From assembly GCA_963734845.1 (NCBI GenBank), contig CAVTIS010000001.1:248001-312000 (forward strand): a stretch of 64,000 nucleotides of DNA, given 5' to 3'. The notes under the pieces were generated by a model that did no database searches, was not told where the DNA came from, and saw only the letters and a program-made list of their open reading frames with translations. Shown piece after piece: positions 51,742 to 61,028 of this stretch. Within the stretch, counting starts at the first letter, position 1. Each line of letters starts with the position of its first letter. The stretch is from JAKAVN01 sp963734845 (GTDB lineage Bacteria; Desulfobacterota; Binatia; Binatales; Binataceae). The position numbers and the translations under genes are program-made.

Positions 51742-52248
51742 CTATTCACTGGTCATGGTTTGGGTAACCGAAAGCTGGCTTGGAAAGGTAACCCCGAAAA
51801 AGGTCGTACCCAAAAACAGCTTGGTCGCAAGTTTGTAATTGACTGTCACGGTCACTGCGGTGCCGGTCACGCGCGGCACTGTGACGGGCGACAAAACCAC
51901 CGGTTGCAGGCCGGAATCACTAATCAGCGGTGATGCGGTGCTGCTTAGGTAGGAACCCACTGAGCTCTGCGCAAAGCTCGGATTGAGCGAGGCATAGCGC
52001 GCGCAGGATATCGCGGCCTGATTGACCGCAAGCGCTGCGCCGCCGACCACTATCATCTGCACCACGCCAAGCATCAAAAGCAGAAAGACCGGAATGATAA
52101 GTGCGAACTCGACTAGTGTCTGACCGCCGGCGTGGTGGCGTGAAGCTATCCTCGCGCTTCCGGGACAGGTAATTGCACGACAAGCATGTGGAGCGGCATT
52201 AGCGTGGTATGTCTCGCGGTCAATACACCAGGCGTCCGTCCGCGACAC
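51742..52248 (-). CDS. tadE: TadE-like pseudopilin/pilus assembly protein
   Basis: About 168 residues. The TadE motif GGQTLVEFALIIPVFLLLML begins a membrane helix, followed by GVVQMIVVGGAALAVNQ and a Ser/Thr-rich extracytoplasmic domain (RYASLNPSFAQSSVGSYLSS; VTGTAVTVTVNYKLATKLFL). GTG 52248 is chosen because AAGGAG lies 5 bases upstream; an ATG further out at 52302 has no such site. It sits 42 bases upstream of cpaE in the same direction and is probably part of the same operon. Confidence 0.8.
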   Translation of the reverse strand: MSRTDAWCIDRETYHANAAPHACRAITCPGSARIASRHHAGGQTLVEFALIIPVFLLLMLGVVQMIVVGGAALAVNQAAISCARYASLNPSFAQSSVGSYLSSTASPLISDSGLQPVVLSPVTVPRVTGTAVTVTVNYKLATKLFLGTTFFGVTFPSQLSVTQTMTSE

Positions 52249-52434
52249 AGCGTCTCCTTGTCGTCCACAACTTTCTAACGGAGATGTATGCAGGGCTCTC
52301 ATCGGCTAAAAAGGAGAGCATTATCCATACCAGCACGATAATTAGCCAATCTATATTCGTCCGATCGAACAGACGTCCTGCAGCAATATTGGATCGCTCC
52401 TTGCACGACTATGTCATGAGGGAAACATAGCGAA

Positions 52435-53418
52435 ATGAGTGTGACGAAAAAGCATAGACAAGCGCGGGACGGACGCCGGGGTCAGATCATGGTCATCCTT
52501 GCTTTGGCCGCGGTCGGACTAGTCGGGATAGCCGCACTTGGAATCGATGTATTCTATATATATTGGAACAAAAATCGACTCCAGAGCGGTACCGACGCCG
52601 CTGCTTTGGCGGGCGCGACTTACTTCAGCAACGTTACCTTCAGCGGTAAGAATGCCTTGTGCCTTTACGCGACCGACGCACAGAACGCCGCTTGCACCTA
52701 TGCACTTAACAACGGAGTAGTGTTGAGCGAACTAACTGGCGTGGTCGCCAATGCGAGTGCTCAGTCGATTACTGTCAGCGCCTCCCGCACGGTGTCCGCG
52801 ATGTTCGCCAGGGTCGTGGGCATCCAAAACTTTACCGTGAGCGCCATTTCCGTGGCGGTGCTGCAGGGCATAAGTTCTGCGGTTGGCGTCGCTCCGATCG
52901 GCCTCGACTCGCTGACCCCCTATACCTATGGGCAGTCGATCAATCTACGCATGAACACTTGCGGTGCGGGCTGCTGGCAGGGCCTCGCTCAGCAGAGTTC
53001 TAGTAGCGGCAGCACTGGTGCTGCCGCATTCCAACAAAATCTTGCACTAGGATGTTCCTGCACCGTCAACGTGGGCGACTTGCTCACGGCAGAACCCGGG
53101 GTGAAGACTGGCGCAGTCACGAAGGGCATAAGCGATCGCGTTGCGGCAGGACTTGCTTCGGATCCCAGCGGGACATGGTCTTCGCACACCTTGGATGACG
53201 CGCGGGCGGTGGTGGTGCCGGTGGTCAACTGGGGCGGTGGCTGCAACGGTGGGAGATGTTCGAGCCAGGTTCCCGTGACCGGCTTTGCGGAAGTCTGGAT
53301 TTCAGGCACCACCGGCGGCAGCACTATCAATGCGGTATTCATTCGCCAGGTCGAGGCGGGCACCCCAGGCACAGGCGGTTCAAACATGGGCGCGGTGCAC
53401 GCCCAACTTACGCAGTGA
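52435..53418 (+). CDS. tadG: TadG-like Flp pilus protein (divergent)
   Basis: 327 residues. The N-terminus has the pilus-assembly TadE/G-like motif RRGQIMVILALAAVGLVGIA with a membrane helix, followed by ALGIDVFYIYWNKNRLQSGT and DAAALAGATYFS. The rest is an extracytoplasmic domain with paired Cys (MNTCGAGCWQGLAQ; LGCSCTVNVG; GGGCNGGRCSSQ) that may form disulfides. It shows no von Willebrand domain, unlike long TadG proteins. It is transcribed away from the other tad genes across a 186-base spacer. No prepilin, CpaB, secretin or prepilin peptidase gene is visible in this window. Confidence 0.78.
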   Translation: MSVTKKHRQARDGRRGQIMVILALAAVGLVGIAALGIDVFYIYWNKNRLQSGTDAAALAGATYFSNVTFSGKNALCLYATDAQNAACTYALNNGVVLSELTGVVANASAQSITVSASRTVSAMFARVVGIQNFTVSAISVAVLQGISSAVGVAPIGLDSLTPYTYGQSINLRMNTCGAGCWQGLAQQSSSSGSTGAAAFQQNLALGCSCTVNVGDLLTAEPGVKTGAVTKGISDRVAAGLASDPSGTWSSHTLDDARAVVVPVVNWGGGCNGGRCSSQVPVTGFAEVWISGTTGGSTINAVFIRQVEAGTPGTGGSNMGAVHAQLTQ

Positions 53419-53449
53419 GGAGTGCGATATTGCGAAGCAGGCGCTTGAT

Positions 53450-53557
53450 GAATAGGGGCGTGAAGATAGCGGCAACGAGCGGCCATGGAAACGCAATCGC
53501 TGCCGGTTCGACGCTCGCCACCGCGCTCGACAATTCGCGTGAGGCGAGTCAGCCGTG
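53450..53557 (+). CDS. Tiny frame coupled to the response regulator, doubtful
   Basis: A 35-residue frame (MNRGVKIAATSGHGNAIAAG at its start) whose TGA overlaps the GTG of the next gene. No ribosome site or homology supports it. It may be only the leader of the receiver gene. Confidence 0.2.
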
Positions 53558-53947
53558 ACCGTACCAGCGTTGATAATAGATGACTCGCCGTTCGCGCGGA
53601 AAATCATCCGCCATCACTTGATCAAGCTTGGCTTCCATATCGAAGGCGAAGCCGAAAATGCCGCGCAAGGCCTCCGGCTCTTCAGAGAACTCAAGCCTAA
53701 GCTCGTCACGCTGGATGTGATGATGCCCGAGCGTGATGGCATCGATAGCGTGGCCGCCTTTCGAACGATGAGAAAAGAGTCTCCGGAGACCGCAATCGTA
53801 GTCGTGAGCGTAGTGCCCTTCGAGAAGACGCGCGATACATTTCTGAATGAGGGTGCGATCGCTTACGTGATCAAGCCGTTTGGCCAATTCTCTTTTGAAC
53901 CGGTGCGGCAAAAGCTGCAGCGAGCCTTTCCGGAGTGGACCGCGTAA
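53555..53947 (+). CDS. CheY-like single-domain response regulator
   Basis: 130 residues, a stand-alone receiver. Acidic pocket Asp9-Asp10 (LIIDDSPFARKIIRHHL), phospho-acceptor Asp54 (LVTLDVMMPERDGID), Ser85 in VVVSVVPFEK (usual Thr/Ser position) and Lys107 in YVIKPFGQF are all present. It starts with GTG. No output domain follows. Directly downstream is an HPt protein, so the two can form a phosphorelay pair, possibly controlling the pilus genes; no histidine kinase is nearby. Confidence 0.92.
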   Translation: MTVPALIIDDSPFARKIIRHHLIKLGFHIEGEAENAAQGLRLFRELKPKLVTLDVMMPERDGIDSVAAFRTMRKESPETAIVVVSVVPFEKTRDTFLNEGAIAYVIKPFGQFSFEPVRQKLQRAFPEWTA

Positions 53948-54025
53948 CTCCCGATGGCTGCACTCGCGAGCGAAATATGGCTATCCATGTCGATGGGTCG
54001 GAAACATTCAAATATTGGAAGTGAA

Positions 54026-54388
54026 ATGAATACTCATTCCGAAGACACAGCCGGCGTCGCCGTTGTCGATGAGAGGATCATCCAGGAGCTGCGCGAAGAG
54101 GGCGGAGACCTGTTGGCTGACCTGGTAGGTATGTTCGTGGAAGAAGTGCCGGGGCAGCTGACTAAGCTCGAGGCGGCCTTGAGAAAGGGAGATGCCGGCG
54201 CCACCAGGCTGACCGCGCATACGCTGAAGGGCACGGCTGGGAATTTTGGCGCTTCACAGATGCAGACTCTCGCAAGCGCGATCGAGATGAAAGCCCGCGA
54301 CGGCGCGCTCGACGGGGCCCCCGCGATCTTCGTTCAGTTACGTGCCGAGTGCGCGCGGGTTCGCGAGGCTCTCGAAGCCGTACGATAA
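54026..54388 (+). CDS. Histidine phosphotransfer (HPt) protein
   Basis: 120 residues from ATG 54026 (GGAAGTG upstream), mostly helical. The phosphorylated His65 is in TAHTLKGTAGNFGASQMQTL, the standard HPt motif, preceded by LLADLVGMFVEEVPGQLTKL. It follows the receiver gene by 78 bases. It probably shuttles phosphate between an unlinked hybrid kinase and the receiver. Confidence 0.92.
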   Translation: MNTHSEDTAGVAVVDERIIQELREEGGDLLADLVGMFVEEVPGQLTKLEAALRKGDAGATRLTAHTLKGTAGNFGASQMQTLASAIEMKARDGALDGAPAIFVQLRAECARVREALEAVR

Positions 54389-54436
54389 GCGAGGCGGCCG
54401 TTGCCGAAAGAGATCAGCTCCGAGGCCCGGCGCCAA

Positions 54437-55216
54437 TTACGATTTGAGAAAATTTGCCATTTGCCGGGCGGTGTCCTCCGCATTTTCCAGTGGTGGAAGA
54501 TGCCCGCATCCTTTCACTATCGAAAGCTTCGCTCCCTTGATCTTCCGCTCATAAAGCCGGCCATGCTCCAGAGGTATAAGCCGGTCAGCTTCGCCCCACA
54601 AAATCAGAGTCTTAGCTTTGACCCGATATAATCGATCCTCGAGCTTGGGATCATGAAGATACGGATTCCACGCTACTCTGGCTGCGGCCTGGCGAGAGGT
54701 CAGCATCAGATCCAGCAATGCGGGCGAAGGTGTATCCGAGACAAAACTGTGCGCCAGTGCGGTGTCGGGATTCACGAATAGCAAAGTTCTCGTTTCACCT
54801 GGATTTGCCGCGAAAATGTCCGGAATGAAATGTCCCGCGACGTTGAGCCCCATCGCATCGATCAGAACAAGTTTGCGCACCCGATGTGCATAGTGAACGG
54901 CGAGTTCCGCAGCTATCCAGCCGCCCAGCGAAAGGCCGGCGACATGCGACTGCTCCAGGCCTATTTCATCCAGCAAATCGGCGTAGTGAAAAGCCAGATC
55001 CTGGACCGTATCTATGCGCTCAAGGCCGTCCGAACTCCCGAAACCCGGATGCTCAGGAACGTAGACTGTAAAGTCGCGGCTCAGAATATCAAGAAAAGGC
55101 AACCATCTTACTTCACCCAACAAGCTATGAAGATAGACAAGCGGTTCTCCGGAACCCGCGCGGAGAACTCGAACCTGAGATCCGCGCACTCCTACCAACT
55201 CCTCGTGAGGCGTCAT
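54437..55216 (-). CDS. Alpha/beta hydrolase (meta-cleavage-product hydrolase type)
   Basis: 259 residues with a complete triad: Ser96 in HVAGLSLGGWIAAELAVHYA, Asp211 in TLILWGEADRLIPLEHG and His239 in IVKGCGHLPPLENAEDT. The oxyanion region is LVYLHSLLGEVRW rather than the usual HGxG. It resembles C-C bond hydrolases of meta-cleavage pathways (MhpC/BphD group), which fits an operon containing an extradiol dioxygenase. The ATG at 55216 follows AGGAGCAGTC, 8 bases past the upstream stop. It is the last gene of the operon. Confidence 0.85.
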   Translation of the reverse strand: MTPHEELVGVRGSQVRVLRAGSGEPLVYLHSLLGEVRWLPFLDILSRDFTVYVPEHPGFGSSDGLERIDTVQDLAFHYADLLDEIGLEQSHVAGLSLGGWIAAELAVHYAHRVRKLVLIDAMGLNVAGHFIPDIFAANPGETRTLLFVNPDTALAHSFVSDTPSPALLDLMLTSRQAAARVAWNPYLHDPKLEDRLYRVKAKTLILWGEADRLIPLEHGRLYERKIKGAKLSIVKGCGHLPPLENAEDTARQMANFLKS

Positions 55217-55224
55217 GACTGCTC

Positions 55225-56409
55225 CTACGCCGCCTGAGACCATTTATCTTCCATGGCTTTGAACTCACGCTTCAGAAAAGGCATGACGTCAGACGCGAAT
55301 AGCTCCATGTTTTTGATCGTGCGGTCATGAGGCATATCGCCGAAGTGCAGCAATGGCAATAAGAGCCCGAAATTAAGCTCCTTGATATACTTGACCAGCC
55401 GCTCGCGAACTGTCTCGACGCTGCCTATCAGGCAATAGCCCTTGTCGTTCAGTTCCTTGACGTCCATGGTCTCCCAGTTCAATTCGTGCGCGAAACCCGT
55501 GATTCGGCGCATCGACGAAACCGATGTATATCCCGGAGGAAACAGCATCTCCCATTTGTGCCTCAAGCCCTTGTGATACAGCCATAGCGCATGTTCTCCG
55601 GCCTCTTCGAACGCCTGTTTGTCGGTTTTAGCCACATAGATCGGGAACAGATGTCCCATCTGATAAGGAGAGGGTTCGTAACCGAATCCCTGCGCGGCTT
55701 CGCGATAGGCGTCGAAGAACCATTTCACCAAATGGTCCGGCATGAAGACTGCCAGGTATGCGTATTTGCGGGATGGATCGGCACACCATTCCACCGTCTC
55801 TTTGCTGCCAAAACCAGGTATCCAGATCGGCGGATGAGGCTTCTGTAATGGACGAGGCCATACGTTTACATAGCGGACTCGGTAATGCTTGCCTTCGAAC
55901 GCGAACGGCCCCGGCTTCGTCCATGACTGAATAATCAGGTCGTGCGCTTCCTTGAAGCGCTCCTGTGAGAACGTGGGGTTTATACCCATTGAGTAGTATT
56001 CATCGCCGATGCCCCGCACAAACCCCGAAATGACTCGCCCTCCGCTGATCACATCCAGCATCGCGACTTCTTCCGCGACTCTCAGCGGATGATCGCGCAG
56101 AGGCAGCCCATTTCCTACCATTGCAATCTTCATGCGGCTAGTTCGCCGCACCAGCATGGCCGCCATTATGTTTGGAGAGGGCATCGTGCCGTACGCATTC
56201 TGATGGTGTTCGTTGACACAGACCCCATCGAAGCCGAGCTTTTCGGCGTACTCGAGCTCGTCGAGATAACGGTTGTAAAGAAGGTGTCCCTTCTCCGGAT
56301 CGTAGTACCGGTTGGAGAGAGTTACCCAGGCGGACGGGTGTTTACTCTTATCGTCAAAGTCGCCAGGAAGGTCGGGCCATGGCATGAGATGAAAGAAGTA
56401 GAACTTCAT
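55225..56409 (-). CDS. Luciferase-like flavin-dependent monooxygenase (LLM class)
   Basis: 394 residues, a TIM-barrel LLM enzyme: YLDELEYAEKLGFDGVCVNE with the HH pair, NIMAAMLVRRTSRMKIAMVG, LRVAEEVAMLDVISGGRVIS and FVRGIGDEYYSMGINP. It uses reduced flavin (FMNH2 or F420-type) and oxygen. The group includes alkanesulfonate, nitrilotriacetate and hydrocarbon monooxygenases. In this operon it may oxidise a side chain or open a ring. The reductase partner is not in the window. Confidence 0.88.
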   Translation of the reverse strand: MKFYFFHLMPWPDLPGDFDDKSKHPSAWVTLSNRYYDPEKGHLLYNRYLDELEYAEKLGFDGVCVNEHHQNAYGTMPSPNIMAAMLVRRTSRMKIAMVGNGLPLRDHPLRVAEEVAMLDVISGGRVISGFVRGIGDEYYSMGINPTFSQERFKEAHDLIIQSWTKPGPFAFEGKHYRVRYVNVWPRPLQKPHPPIWIPGFGSKETVEWCADPSRKYAYLAVFMPDHLVKWFFDAYREAAQGFGYEPSPYQMGHLFPIYVAKTDKQAFEEAGEHALWLYHKGLRHKWEMLFPPGYTSVSSMRRITGFAHELNWETMDVKELNDKGYCLIGSVETVRERLVKYIKELNFGLLLPLLHFGDMPHDRTIKNMELFASDVMPFLKREFKAMEDKWSQAA

Positions 56410-56464
56410 AGGGCCTCCAGCGGTAGACCGGGCTCCGGGCCTGCCCGGGCTGCGATTTGTCTCG

Positions 56465-57976
56465 TTACCTGGTCGTTTCCAGCGAGTCGAGAAACGCCTG
56501 TGCCATTGCTATGCAATTGGTGTTCGTATCGGTGCGGTAATACAGGATTCGGTTATTGATCGGATCTCCCGCGAAAAACCATTCGTACAACAGGCTGCGG
56601 CTGCCGAATTGCTCTCCAATCGCATCCCACGCCAGCTTCATAATTCCGACCCGTTGCTGCGCAGTCATACTCGCGCCGCGCAGGTATTGCGAGAGGACTT
56701 CGTGCAGTTCCGGATCGCGAAGATCCCTTTCAGTCGGAGTCATGATAAGGCCGCTGCTGCCTAACATCCGAATGGTATCGACCGCTTGGGTATGGGCCTG
56801 CGGCAGGAAGACCCGGATTGTTGTCAGCCCGATTAGTGTTTTGCCGGGAACTCCGTACATTGAGCCCACGCCGGGAATGAAGCCGACCGCGGGCGTCTCC
56901 CTTCCCGGAGCCTTGGTGGTCGTCAGTTGCTGCACGTTGTTCCAGATTTCATGGGCGATAGAGGTGAGAAGGCCTTCCGCGAGTTCAACGTTGGCTACCA
57001 GCGCTCCGATCATCTCCTGATACCGAGGCATCTCGCTTCGTCCTACTGCCTTGGCTACCAAGCCCGCGATGCCGGTCATGAAGCGCAATTTCACGACCCC
57101 GCGGATCGCGGCCTGCAAAAGCAGAAATCCGGGAATGCTCGGCGAGATCAGGTTGTAGGTGTCAACATCGCGAGCCCCAAAGACCCGCTCCCATGGAACC
57201 AGGACGTCTTTGAAAATTGCAACCGCGTCCCCTTCGTCATAGCGGCTGCTCAACGGCCGATCGTACGCGGAGCGGCCGGCGTCGTAAGGCTCGCGGCAGA
57301 TAAAGCTCAGGCCCTGAGTCGCGACCGGCAGCGCAAATACCATCGCGTAATCGCCTTCGTTGGGCCGCCGCGGCATATATGGCGCGACCAGTATCTCATC
57401 GCTAATTGGCGCGAGAGTCGAAAGCATCCGTGCGCCGGTAAGGATGAGCCCGGCGCTGGTCTCCTTGACGATGCGCAGGCCTTCCTGGGCCTCGATACCC
57501 TTGGATCGATCGATTTGCGGATCGACGAGCGTATGCGTGAGCGCCAGGTCGTTGTCGCGGCAAAGCTCGTAGTATTTCCATGTATTGTCGCCGAACGCCC
57601 GCTCGTTGCGGCCGAGAAGATCGCGGATCGCCGCGAGATCGGCTACGTATGCGTTCATGTAGTCCGGGAGACGTCCCATCATTCCATTAGTCAATTCGGC
57701 GCGGGCGCGTTCGCCGCGCACCCGCCGCTCGACATCTTGCAGGGTGGCAGGAATCAAAAATGACGTGCTGGCCGGCTCTCCGGCACCGGGTGATTGGTAG
57801 GTCAGGGAATCCTTGAAGCCCGGCTCATGCTGACGGTCATAGAGGCCAGCAAGTTCCCGAATGACTCCCTCAAGCGGTGGGTATTTCGTTACGTCGCGGA
57901 CTATCTCGCCGTTTATGTAGATACGACGATCGTCTCTGAGCCCTTCGACGTACTGCTTGCCGGTCCTTGCACCCAT
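56465..57976 (-). CDS. 4-hydroxyphenylacetate 3-monooxygenase-type flavin hydroxylase (HpaB family)
   Basis: 503 residues, the full length of the oxygenase component. It has TGKQYVEGLRDDRRIYINGE, the FAD-binding middle (TLVDPQIDRSKGIEAQEGLR; KETSAGLILTGARMLSTLAP) and the C-terminal acyl-CoA-dehydrogenase-like domain (EMIGALVANVELAEGLLTSI; RIKLAW-type GIMKLAWDAIGEQFGSR). Family members ortho-hydroxylate phenols or act on similar compounds (HpaB, 4-nitrophenol or pyrrole-2-carboxylate oxygenases). Substrate choice cannot be read from sequence alone. It is tightly embedded in the operon. Confidence 0.9.
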   Translation of the reverse strand: MGARTGKQYVEGLRDDRRIYINGEIVRDVTKYPPLEGVIRELAGLYDRQHEPGFKDSLTYQSPGAGEPASTSFLIPATLQDVERRVRGERARAELTNGMMGRLPDYMNAYVADLAAIRDLLGRNERAFGDNTWKYYELCRDNDLALTHTLVDPQIDRSKGIEAQEGLRIVKETSAGLILTGARMLSTLAPISDEILVAPYMPRRPNEGDYAMVFALPVATQGLSFICREPYDAGRSAYDRPLSSRYDEGDAVAIFKDVLVPWERVFGARDVDTYNLISPSIPGFLLLQAAIRGVVKLRFMTGIAGLVAKAVGRSEMPRYQEMIGALVANVELAEGLLTSIAHEIWNNVQQLTTTKAPGRETPAVGFIPGVGSMYGVPGKTLIGLTTIRVFLPQAHTQAVDTIRMLGSSGLIMTPTERDLRDPELHEVLSQYLRGASMTAQQRVGIMKLAWDAIGEQFGSRSLLYEWFFAGDPINNRILYYRTDTNTNCIAMAQAFLDSLETTR

Positions 57977-58061
57977 AGTTCGCTCTCTCTACCAGACACT
58001 GGGAGAAATACAAAATGGCCCGGTCAACAGGTCTCGCGCGCATGTCCTTTAGAGCCGCCGG

Positions 58062-59051
58062 CTAGAAAGTCTTCAGTTCCAGGAAATCAGAAACTTCGGA
58101 GCCGACGCCGAGACGGCGTGCCTCCTGATAGACGGCATATCCCGAAGCCACGTCCTGGACTGCCGTGCCGACGGACTTGAACAGCGTAATCTGTTCGGTT
58201 GCGTCACGGCCCGGAGCGCGCCCGGCGGCAACATCCTGTAGTTCAACAACTTTGCCGCGATCGTATTTGCCGTTAACCAACGCGTCGATGACGTCGCCCG
58301 ATTCCTCTTCAATTTGTTTGGTCTGGCAGTCGATTACTATTCGACCGGCACAAGCAAAACTCTCAGAGTCAATTTCGCGCAACTTCGGCATCGTCGAGCC
58401 AATAGCGTTGACGTGCATCCCGGCTCGCGCCCACCCGCCGCGAAAGGCTATTCCGTCTCCCTTGCCAGTGGTATTCGTGGCGACCACTGCGATGTCGGCT
58501 CCTTCGATGCAGCTTTCAGCGCTGTCGCAGGCTCTGACTTCGATTTTCAGTTCCTGGCTCATGCGCTGTGCAAAAGCTTCTCGGCGCTCGCGATTTGGAC
58601 TGAACACTCGCACACGCTTGACTTCGCGCACCGCGCAGACCCCGAGCAGATTCGTACGGGCCTCGAGTCCCGAACCGATCACTGCCACGCGCTCTGCGTC
58701 ATGGTTGGCCATGAACTTGGTCGCGACGCCGGTCGTGGCTCCCGTCCGGGCAGCGGTGAGATAGTGGGCGTCCATCATCGCCAGCAGCATTCCGCTCGCC
58801 TGCTCGTAGATCGCGATAAAATAGCGGACACCGTCCTGCACGGATCCATGAAAGGCCTTGAACCCCATGATGCCGCTGCCGTTCATGACCGTCGGCATCA
58901 GGCGGAAAAATCCCCGTCCGTTCGGCAGGTTAAGACGCGGCGGTAACACCACTTGTCCGGCGGCTTGCTCGCGAACGCCCGCCTCTACGGCTGTCACCAG
59001 TCTCGGCATGTCGGCCAGACGTTCGACCTCGCGACCGTTCAACAGCAGCAT
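58062..59051 (-). CDS. Ornithine cyclodeaminase / mu-crystallin family oxidoreductase
   Basis: 329 residues: NGSGIMGFKAFHGSVQDGVR with the family Lys, DAHYLTAARTGATTGVATKF, the Rossmann site RVAVIGSGLEARTNLLGVCA and HVNAIGSTMPKLREID, ending LFKSVGTAVQDVASGYAVYQ. Members reduce or form imines (ketimine reductase, alanine dehydrogenase, cyclodeaminase) with NAD(P)H. Its presence in an aromatic operon hints at a nitrogen-containing substrate or product. The stop lies 85 bases before the HpaB gene. Confidence 0.9.
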   Translation of the reverse strand: MLLLNGREVERLADMPRLVTAVEAGVREQAAGQVVLPPRLNLPNGRGFFRLMPTVMNGSGIMGFKAFHGSVQDGVRYFIAIYEQASGMLLAMMDAHYLTAARTGATTGVATKFMANHDAERVAVIGSGLEARTNLLGVCAVREVKRVRVFSPNRERREAFAQRMSQELKIEVRACDSAESCIEGADIAVVATNTTGKGDGIAFRGGWARAGMHVNAIGSTMPKLREIDSESFACAGRIVIDCQTKQIEEESGDVIDALVNGKYDRGKVVELQDVAAGRAPGRDATEQITLFKSVGTAVQDVASGYAVYQEARRLGVGSEVSDFLELKTF

Positions 59052-59063
59052 GCGATTGACGTT

Positions 59064-60080
59064 TCAGGCTGGGTTACGGCCGATAAAAAAATCGCCGTCC
59101 GGCTCGGGCCACGGGTTGAGTCCGCATTGGTCGAGGGCGGCGCGCAGCGGCCGCACTTGCCGATCCACCAGGCGCATCGTGGGTTGCCGCAACGGGCCGC
59201 CATTGAAGCCTTGCAGCCAGCCCTGATATTTCCAGAGCATTCGATGGAGAAAGTTGGAGCCGGCCAGCACTGACATCGCCTGTAGGTTCGCCAGCCGTGC
59301 CGGATGAATCTTCCAGAACAGCTTCATCGCCTCGGCGAACTCGCCCTCCTGCGTCAGAGCGAACATTTTCGGTATGATCGGACCGTAAAATTCGTAGTTG
59401 CTGGTGCCCATGAACTGGATCGGCACCAGCGATGCGAGAGGGATGCCGTCCCATTCGAGCGGCGATGTCACGATCACGCGCTTGCCGAGCGTCTTATATG
59501 TTTCGACGAATCCACCGATGGTTGGCATGCCGCCTTCCGCCTTTATCGCGACGATGTTGGGTACGTCGTCAACCAGTTTCCGCAGCAGATCAATCTCCAT
59601 TCCGGCTGGATGAATCCGCTCGAAACCCCATAGCGGCACGGGGAAGAGGATCACTCCGATATCGACCTGATCGCAGAATGCCTTGGTGTAATCGTAGATG
59701 TCCTGGCTCGTCCGCGCATAGAAGTTGGCCGGATAGGCGAGCAACACCAGTTCTGCGCCGGCTTCCTGCGCGGCGCGCGCGACCGAAATATTTTGCGCCA
59801 AGGTGTTGAATGACGCGTGAAATATGAGATGAAGCTTGCCGCGCGCCTCGTCCGCCGCCCACTGCGTAAAGCGTATGTACTCCTCAGGTGTGGTTGCGGT
59901 TTCGGCGATCAGCAGCGCGCCCCAGAAGCCGTATTCGATCTCCTTGCGAACATCGTAGCGAATAGCCTTTTCATTGAGCGCGCTCAGATCCGCGGTAAAC
60001 GTGGGATTTACCACATTGGCCACTCCGCGCATGGTGGCCCACGCCCAATCGCGCGCCTGTTTCTTGCTGTAGTCTGCCAC
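59064..60080 (-). CDS. DapA-family (class I) aldolase/hydratase
   Basis: 338 residues of the dihydrodipicolinate synthase superfamily. Schiff-base Lys180 is in NIVAIKAEGGMPTIGGFVET; other conserved stretches are ARDWAWATMRGVANVVNPTF, YGFWGALLIAETATTPEEYI and VLLAYPANFYARTSQDIYDY. The superfamily includes hydratase-aldolases of naphthalene and phenanthrene degradation (NahE type), which cleave arylidene-pyruvates. That would follow logically after ring cleavage here. It lies 12 bases from the OCD-family gene. Confidence 0.87.
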   Translation of the reverse strand: MADYSKKQARDWAWATMRGVANVVNPTFTADLSALNEKAIRYDVRKEIEYGFWGALLIAETATTPEEYIRFTQWAADEARGKLHLIFHASFNTLAQNISVARAAQEAGAELVLLAYPANFYARTSQDIYDYTKAFCDQVDIGVILFPVPLWGFERIHPAGMEIDLLRKLVDDVPNIVAIKAEGGMPTIGGFVETYKTLGKRVIVTSPLEWDGIPLASLVPIQFMGTSNYEFYGPIIPKMFALTQEGEFAEAMKLFWKIHPARLANLQAMSVLAGSNFLHRMLWKYQGWLQGFNGGPLRQPTMRLVDRQVRPLRAALDQCGLNPWPEPDGDFFIGRNPA

Positions 60081-60101
60081 GATTCCGACCTCCGTCGGCG
60101 C

Positions 60102-60992
60102 TCAAGCGCCCGCTCTGTGATGCCCCCAGATGCTGCCGGTGCGATGCAATTGCACCTGCCAGTCGCGCTCGTCGACCGTCCGCGCGCCCCATCCGTACTC
60201 GACGCTAAAGCCCGATGGCGTGCGCACGTAGAACGAAAGCATCCGGTCGTTCGTGTGCCGGCCCATCGTGAGCTCGAGCGGTACGCCGAGCTGCTGGCAA
60301 AGATCGTAGGTCGTGCCCACGTCGTCCAACGATTCGAGCTGGAGCATAAAATGATGCAGCCGCTTGGGCATCCGCGCCTCCCAGAACGCGAGCGAGTGAT
60401 GGCGCGGGTTACAATGCAGGAAGGCGATGTTGAAACGCGATTTAACGTCGCGCTCGGGCTGTGGCTGCACCCAGTCGCTCATGCGCATGCCCAGAAGGTC
60501 GCGGTAAAACCCGAGACTGCGTCGCATGTCGTCGACGCCCATCGTGATGTGCCCCAGGCCCATCCCGGAGGCGACGAAGCCGCCGATCGGCCGCGCGGGT
60601 TTGAACGGAACGTCGATCCGCGTGAGCGGTCCATAGAAAGCTTCCGACGCGATTCCGCTCGGATCGCGGAACTTGATCAACTCCACTAAGCGCCGCGCCT
60701 CGGCCTCTTCCGCCGAACCGCGCTGCACCTCAATCCCCGCCGCTTTCAACTGATCCGCCACCGCGCCGAGCGACCGCTCGTCTTCGACTTGCCATCCGAT
60801 CACATCGAGATCGTCCTTGGCGCCTTGCTCGAACACGAAGCGATATTGATATTCATCGATGCGGAACATCAGGGCGCCGTTCTCGTTGCGGCCGACACTT
60901 TCGATTCCCAGAATCTGCGTGGCGAAGGTTTCCCACGCATCGAGGTTCGAAACCTTGAAGCCGAGGTATCCGAGTTGTGAAACACTTGTCAT
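60102..60992 (-). CDS. Extradiol ring-cleavage dioxygenase (VOC superfamily, BphC type)
   Basis: 296 residues with two VOC modules. The active C-terminal module carries the metal ligands His148 (GLGHITMGVDDM), His214 (RLHHFMLQLESL) and Glu265 (SGFSVEYGWGA), plus catalytic-type His199 (NPRHHSLAFWE) and Tyr255 (LSFYVRTPSG). Positions and length match 2,3-dihydroxybiphenyl 1,2-dioxygenase. It cleaves a catechol next to the hydroxyls using Fe(II) or Mn(II). It lies 21 bases upstream of the aldolase gene. Confidence 0.92.
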   Translation of the reverse strand: MTSVSQLGYLGFKVSNLDAWETFATQILGIESVGRNENGALMFRIDEYQYRFVFEQGAKDDLDVIGWQVEDERSLGAVADQLKAAGIEVQRGSAEEAEARRLVELIKFRDPSGIASEAFYGPLTRIDVPFKPARPIGGFVASGMGLGHITMGVDDMRRSLGFYRDLLGMRMSDWVQPQPERDVKSRFNIAFLHCNPRHHSLAFWEARMPKRLHHFMLQLESLDDVGTTYDLCQQLGVPLELTMGRHTNDRMLSFYVRTPSGFSVEYGWGARTVDERDWQVQLHRTGSIWGHHRAGA

Positions 60993-61028
60993 GGCAACCT
61001 TCCGCTGTCGTGGAGAGTACGGCGTTTC

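Noticed and set aside
57000..57763. Plus-strand frame opposite the HpaB-type gene
   Set aside because: It has no ribosome site or domain and is antisense to a complete enzyme.
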